From JAIPIY01 sp964489785 (GTDB lineage Bacteria; Patescibacteriota; Minisyncoccia; Phycocordibacterales; UBA1006), in assembly GCA_964489785.1 (NCBI GenBank), contig CAZAZY010000009.1:1-26306 (forward strand): a DNA stretch of 26,306 bases, read 5' to 3'. The position numbers and the translations under genes were made by a program. Below the pieces are notes generated by a model that searched no databases, was not told where the DNA came from, and was given only the letters and a program-made list of their open reading frames with translations. Shown here piece after piece: positions 23,187 to 26,306 of this stretch (position 1 is its first letter; the number at the start of each line of letters is the position of its first letter).

Positions 23187-23296
23187 GCAGAGAGTGTGGG
23201 ATTCGGTCAGGAATATTTTGCTACGCAAAATTTCACGACCCTGACTCGGCAACGATTCTGCGAATCGGCTTCGCGCCTCCGTCTTTCGAATCCCCC
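23187..23296. repeat. tRNA-Ser 3'-end-derived unit A
   Basis: Begins with GCAGAGAGTGTGGGATTCG, which differs by one base from the 3' end of the tRNA-Ser gene (23526-23544), and ends with TTCGAATCCCCC, the T-arm read in the other orientation. Between them are a hairpin ATTTTGCGTAGCAAAAT (minus strand), GCCGAGTCAGGGTCG and a CGATTC/GAATCG hairpin. It does not fold as a working tRNA: there is no matching 5' acceptor strand. Confidence 0.65.
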
Positions 23297-23352
23297 ATCT
23301 CACGGAAAAACAATATCTACAGAATGTGTTACATCCTGTGTATTTGTTTTTT

Positions 23353-23470
23353 GCGGAGAGTGTGGGATTCGGTCACTCTCGTGGATTTTCTTACAGAAAA
23401 TGTCACTCCTTCGACCCCCACTCGGCCAGGCCGCTACGCGGACTTCGTCTGGCCTCGGTTCGAATCCCAC
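23353..23470. repeat. tRNA-Ser 3'-end-derived unit B
   Basis: Begins with GCGGAGAGTGTGGGATTCG, identical over 19 bases to the 3' end of the real tRNA-Ser (23526-23544), and ends with GGTTCGAATCCCAC inverted. Inside are ATTTTCTGTAAGAAAAT and GCCGAGTGGGGGTCG on the minus strand, matching unit A in order and kind, and a GC-rich stem GGCCAG/CTGGCC at 23424-23454. Same plan as unit A but with different filler. Confidence 0.68.
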
Positions 23471-23526
23471 ATTTTCACGCGTCGACAACCCAATCGGGTA
23501 ATAGACATCACCCTCTTGGGTCGTTG

Positions 23527-23613
23527 CGGAGAGTGTGGGATTCGAACCCACGGTCCTTTTAACGGGACGCCTCGTTAGCAGTGAGGTGCTTTCGGCCACT
23601 CAGCCAACTCTCC
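23527..23613 (-). tRNA. tRNA-Ser (GCU)
   Basis: An 87-base class II tRNA. Acceptor GGAGAGT pairs with ACTCTCC, discriminator G. D-stem GCT/AGC with GAGTGGCCGAA loop. Anticodon loop CTGCTAA gives GCU (bases 23577-23579 on the plus strand are AGC). The long variable arm GTCC/GGAC and T-arm GTGGG-TTCGAAT-CCCAC are correct. Position 31-39 is an A-C mismatch at the top of the anticodon stem. The 3' CCA is not encoded (GCA follows). The complementary strand gives spurious ORFs. Confidence 0.96.
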
Positions 23614-23653
23614 ATTTTTTATTCACAAATACTAAATTCACTATACTATTATG

Positions 23654-23740
23654 AAGTGCTTTCGGCTTCATCTCGCCGTGGCGGGGTAAAGTGCTTTCGG
23701 CTTCATCTCGCCGTGGCGGGACAAGCTCCCCCAACTCTCC
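23654..23740. repeat. Tandem repeat derived from the tRNA-Ser 5' half
   Basis: Two identical 32-base units (23654-23685 and 23689-23720), period 35. Each contains GTGCTTTCGGC, which is also in the tRNA D-arm (23586-23596), followed by a CGCCGTGGCG palindrome. The second is followed by CCAACTCTCC (23731-23740), identical to the tRNA 5' end (23604-23613). In the tRNA 7 bases separate the two; here 29 do. Confidence 0.7.
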
Positions 23741-23784
23741 AGTAAATACACATTATCACGTTTATTAAATAAATTCCAGGCATA

Positions 23785-23814
23785 TTGTGATGATGAGTCT
23801 CTATGGTGTATACT
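23785..23814 (+). promoter_or_regulatory. Histidine kinase promoter (TTGTGA-N18-TATACT)
   Basis: TTGTGA at 23785-23790, 18 bases, TATACT at 23809-23814, ending 6 bases before the ATG at 23821. It overlaps the alternative upstream ATG at 23803 and so argues against that start. Confidence 0.55.
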
Positions 23815-23820
23815 ATTCCC

Positions 23821-24588
23821 ATGAACCCCGATATTGAAAACCTACAACAAGAATTGGCAAAATGCCAAAAAGAAAATGAACAGAAAAGCGAATTCTTATC
23901 CATGATTGCCCACCAATTGCGGACCCCGTTAACTGGTATCAAATGGACATTAAAAATGTTGGTTGATGGTGACCTGGGAAATTTAAACGAAGAACAGCGA
24001 ACTATCGTCCGCAAAGGACACGAAAGCAGTGAACAATTGGTTGAACTGCTTCAGGAATTAATTCTTGCAAACCAAAGCGAAGCTTGGGATTTTCAATATA
24101 CCTTGGCACAAACTCCATTAGAACCATTGGTTGATGATATTATTACTGAATTCCTTCTCGAAGCACGATCACGTAATATCACCATCAAAACCGAACATGA
24201 AAACGAAGATACGAACATTCATACAGACCAATCAAAATTACGTATCGTATTACAAAATTTAATTGAAAATGGAATTAAATATACTCCCGAAGGTGGTAAT
24301 ATTATTATCCATACATCAAACAATACTGATCATGTTGTTATTACCGTTTCTGATAATGGAATTGGAATTCCCAACACCGATCATGAACAAATATTCAGCA
24401 AATTCTTTCGGGCATCAAACGCTGCCAGTCGTCATACCCACGGTACAGGACTGGGTCTCTTTACTGCAAAGAAAATTATTCACAAATTAGGTGGAACATT
24501 AGAATTTGTCAGTACCGAAAACCAGGGCACCACGTTTACTATTTCCCTACCCAAAGAATCTTTGCATCAAGAAAATGACGTGCTATAG
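23821..24588 (+). CDS. Soluble sensor histidine kinase
   Basis: A 255-residue kinase with no transmembrane helix and no recognisable sensor domain: a short N-terminal coiled coil (ENLQQELAKCQKENEQ), then HisKA with phospho-acceptor His31 in FLSMIAHQLRTPL, then the HATPase domain with N box IVLQNLIENGIKYTP, G1 DNGIGIP, F box FSKFFRASNA and G2 GTGLGLF. All catalytic motifs are intact. An ATG at 23803 adds six residues but overlaps the -10 box. The response regulator gene follows after 35 bases, so the two are likely partners. The signal could come from a partner protein or the cytoplasm. Confidence 0.93.
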   Translation: MNPDIENLQQELAKCQKENEQKSEFLSMIAHQLRTPLTGIKWTLKMLVDGDLGNLNEEQRTIVRKGHESSEQLVELLQELILANQSEAWDFQYTLAQTPLEPLVDDIITEFLLEARSRNITIKTEHENEDTNIHTDQSKLRIVLQNLIENGIKYTPEGGNIIIHTSNNTDHVVITVSDNGIGIPNTDHEQIFSKFFRASNAASRHTHGTGLGLFTAKKIIHKLGGTLEFVSTENQGTTFTISLPKESLHQENDVL

Positions 24589-24617
24589 TATACACAGAAT
24601 CAAAGATAATATATAAT
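24589..24617 (+). promoter_or_regulatory. Response regulator promoter (TATACA-N17-TATAAT)
   Basis: A weak -35 TATACA, 17 bases and a perfect TATAAT at 24612-24617, which ends 6 bases before the ATG, the same spacing as for the kinase. Confidence 0.5.
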
Positions 24618-24623
24618 AATTTT

Positions 24624-25001
24624 ATGAACGAACAAAAACACATTTTAATGGTTGAAGACGATGATTTTCTACGAGGTTTGGCTGTTACAAAATTGCAGGC
24701 ATCTGGTATGAAAGTAGATACAGCACCTGACGGAGAAGCTGCAATTACCTATTTAACTGCACAGACACCTCATCTGATTCTCTTGGACCTTATGTTACCA
24801 AACATGAGCGGTTTTGAAGTATTGGAAAAAGTAAAAAAAATGGAGAATCAAAAAAACACCAAAGTTATTATCTTTTCAAACCTTGGAGACGAAGCAGATA
24901 TTTTGAAAGGTCAACAATTAGGCGCTGATGATTATCTGGTAAAAGCCAGCTTTACATTGGACGAATTGGTTGAAAAAATCAACGGAATGATTACTGCGTA
25001 G
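24624..25001 (+). CDS. Single-domain response regulator (REC only)
   Basis: A 125-residue CheY-like receiver domain with no output domain. Acidic pocket Glu11-Asp12-Asp13, phospho-acceptor Asp55 (LILLDLMLP), Ser85 (IIFSNLG) in place of the usual Thr or Ser, and Lys107 (YLVKASF) are all present. It probably acts by binding a target protein, or as a phosphorelay step. The gene follows the soluble kinase and has its own -10 box; a hairpin terminator follows. Confidence 0.93.
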   Translation: MNEQKHILMVEDDDFLRGLAVTKLQASGMKVDTAPDGEAAITYLTAQTPHLILLDLMLPNMSGFEVLEKVKKMENQKNTKVIIFSNLGDEADILKGQQLGADDYLVKASFTLDELVEKINGMITA

Positions 25002-25019
25002 TCACCCCATATTCTTGTT

Positions 25020-25050
25020 ATAAAAGCCTTCGATTATCGAAGGCTTTTAT
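25020..25050. terminator. Hairpin terminator between the response regulator and recG
   Basis: A perfect 14-base inverted repeat, ATAAAAGCCTTCGA and TCGAAGGCTTTTAT, around a 3-base loop with short T-runs on both strands. Confidence 0.7.
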
Positions 25051-25063
25051 CGTATATATATCA

Positions 25064-25072
25064 TGATATACT
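25064..25072 (+). promoter_or_regulatory. recG promoter, extended -10 (TGATATACT)
   Basis: TG-A-TATACT ends 11 bases before the ATG at 25084, giving a leader of about 5 bases. Confidence 0.55.
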
Positions 25073-25083
25073 AGTACCATCTT

Positions 25084-26306
25084 ATGCAACCTACTTATAC
25101 ATGGAAAACACCCGTCAGTGATTTGTACCGATTACGTGAACCTCAGACAAAGGCTCTGTGGAAATTGGGCATACAGACATTACATGATGTGTTATATCAC
25201 TTCCCTTCGCGATATGCGGACATGGGTGGAATAAAAACCATACAGTCATTACAAGACGGAGAATACGCCAGCATCATTGTAAAGATAAAAAAGATTGCAA
25301 CTAAAAAAACATTTAAAAGCAAAATCCCCGCAACCGAAGCCACAGTCGAAGATCCCACAGGAACTATGAAGGTAACCTGGTTGCACCAACCCTATATTGC
25401 AAAAACACTCTTTCCAGAATCTATTGTAAAACTATCAGGGAAAATCAGCATCGCAAAAGGTGTTCCCACGATATTCAATCCATCTCATGAACCAGCTGAT
25501 ACTGATATGATGGGCGTTGGATTGTTTTCAGAAACCAACGAAATCAAAGAAACGATTATTCCACTATACAAAGAAAGCAAAGGTATCACATCGTTATGGT
25601 TTCGACACGCATTGGAAAGAATATTTCTTTCTGGTTTTTTAGATACCATTGTAGATCCATTGCCGGAACACATTTTACAGGCGTACAATCTGCCATCATA
25701 TAAAACAGCATTTTTGTGGATACACCGACCACGTGACAGCAAACAATACCAAAGTGCAAAAAAGAGATTCTCTTTCGAAGAAATATTTTTCATCCAATTA
25801 AAACGCCAACAAGACAAAGCATTGTATGCATCGTTACCAACCTACACGATTGATGTACCGGAAAAATCCATTATTGAATTTGTTGAAACTTTTCCCTTTA
25901 CACCTACTGATTCACAAATGAACGCCATATCACAAAGCGTGAACGATTTTCATAAAAATCAACCCATGCTCCGTCTTATCGAGGGGGACGTTGGTTCGGG
26001 AAAAACATTTGTGGCAGCAACATTGTCACACGCTATTGTAACCAACAGACCAGCGGGACAGAATTTTGGAACACTGCAGGTGGCATACATGGCACCGACC
26101 GAAGTTCTGGCAATGCAATTATTTGAAAACTTTGTGCAATATTTTAAATATTCAGGTATCCAGATTGGTTTGATTACCGGATCAGGATGTCGTAAATTCC
26201 CTACCAAAGTAGCATCAGCACAACAACCATGGACCAGCATCTCTCGTCCGCAATTATTGAAATGGGTAAAAAGCGGAGAAATTGCCATTGTGGTCGGCAC
26301 ACATGC
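25084..26306 (+). CDS. recG: ATP-dependent DNA helicase RecG (3' end outside window)
   Basis: RecG regresses stalled forks and branch-migrates Holliday junctions. The open frame gives 407 residues of a protein of about 700. The N-terminal wedge domain is an OB fold (LYHFPSRYADMGG, ASIIVKIKKI, VEDPTGTMKVTWLHQPYI), followed by the RecG linker (YNLPSYKTAFLWIHRPRD, SFEEIFFIQLKRQQ) and the first helicase motifs: FPFTPTDSQMNAISQ (Q/0), LIEGDVGSGKTFVAA (Walker A, GDVGSGKT), YMAPTEVLAMQLFENF (motif Ia). Between motif Ia and VGTHA there is an extra stretch of about 30 residues (GCRKFPTKVASAQQPW and on) not found in the usual RecG. Motifs II to VI lie past the edge. Confidence 0.95.
   Translation, partial: MQPTYTWKTPVSDLYRLREPQTKALWKLGIQTLHDVLYHFPSRYADMGGIKTIQSLQDGEYASIIVKIKKIATKKTFKSKIPATEATVEDPTGTMKVTWLHQPYIAKTLFPESIVKLSGKISIAKGVPTIFNPSHEPADTDMMGVGLFSETNEIKETIIPLYKESKGITSLWFRHALERIFLSGFLDTIVDPLPEHILQAYNLPSYKTAFLWIHRPRDSKQYQSAKKRFSFEEIFFIQLKRQQDKALYASLPTYTIDVPEKSIIEFVETFPFTPTDSQMNAISQSVNDFHKNQPMLRLIEGDVGSGKTFVAATLSHAIVTNRPAGQNFGTLQVAYMAPTEVLAMQLFENFVQYFKYSGIQIGLITGSGCRKFPTKVASAQQPWTSISRPQLLKWVKSGEIAIVVGTH

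Noticed and set aside
23353..23470. Unit B read as a tRNA-Tyr (loop CTGTAAG would give GTA)
   Set aside because: There is no 5' acceptor strand that pairs with ACTCTCC, and the T-arm is damaged (CCGAATC in place of TTCGAAT). Unit A has C at position 33.
23133..23599. Overlapping ORFs on both strands with peptides like VWDSNPRSF, ECGIRTHGPFNG and VGFG
   Set aside because: They are translations of the tRNA-Ser gene and its partial copies; such peptides recur in databases as artefacts of tRNA-like sequence.

Overview
The window looks like a chromosomal piece of a Patescibacteria (CPR) bacterium, probably from the Parcubacteria side. It is AT-rich and compact. It carries a monoderm-style type IV pilus locus with no secretin gene. 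Its transcripts seem to be leaderless or nearly so, and its tRNA does not encode CCA. This taxonomic call is an inference from gene content; no marker gene was placed on a tree.

Region 1 (1-14007, minus strand) is one long type IV pilus block. In transcription order it holds pilM, pilN, pilO, a PilP-like gene, pilB, pilT, pilC, a major-pilin-like gene, a pseudopilin, pilD, four minor prepilins (FimT-, PilW-, PilV- and PilX-like) and then ligA, which runs off the left edge. PilB and PilT are the extension and retraction motors, PilC the platform, PilM/N/O/P-like the inner-membrane assembly complex, and PilD matures all the prepilins. The 556-base gap between pilC and the pilin holds no gene but several large stem-loops. 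Competence gene comF is divergent from pilM, which fits a pilus used for DNA uptake or adhesion.

Region 2 (14039-20971) is mixed: comF, tyrS, a MauE/DoxX-like membrane protein with a DUF305 protein, a GNAT acetyltransferase, two unknown small genes on either side of a divergent promoter region, an ABC exporter, and an RGG / zinc-ribbon / lysine-tail protein likely to bind nucleic acid.

Region 3 (21103-23156, minus strand) has a VOC protein, a YdeI/OmpD-associated-like protein and an AlkD-like DNA glycosylase in a row, then a HEPN-like protein. Region 4 (23157-23820) is a tRNA-Ser(GCU) gene set among partial copies of itself. Region 5 (23821 to the end, plus strand) has a soluble histidine kinase, a single-domain response regulator and the first two thirds of recG.

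The most unusual points are: a LigA whose zinc-finger cysteines are all absent; a PilB without its tetracysteine site; the stem-loop array between pilC and the pilin; tRNA-Ser-derived repeats on both sides of the tRNA; a consistent placement of -10 boxes about 6 to 14 bases from start codons; and an ORF that reads through its own apparent terminator.
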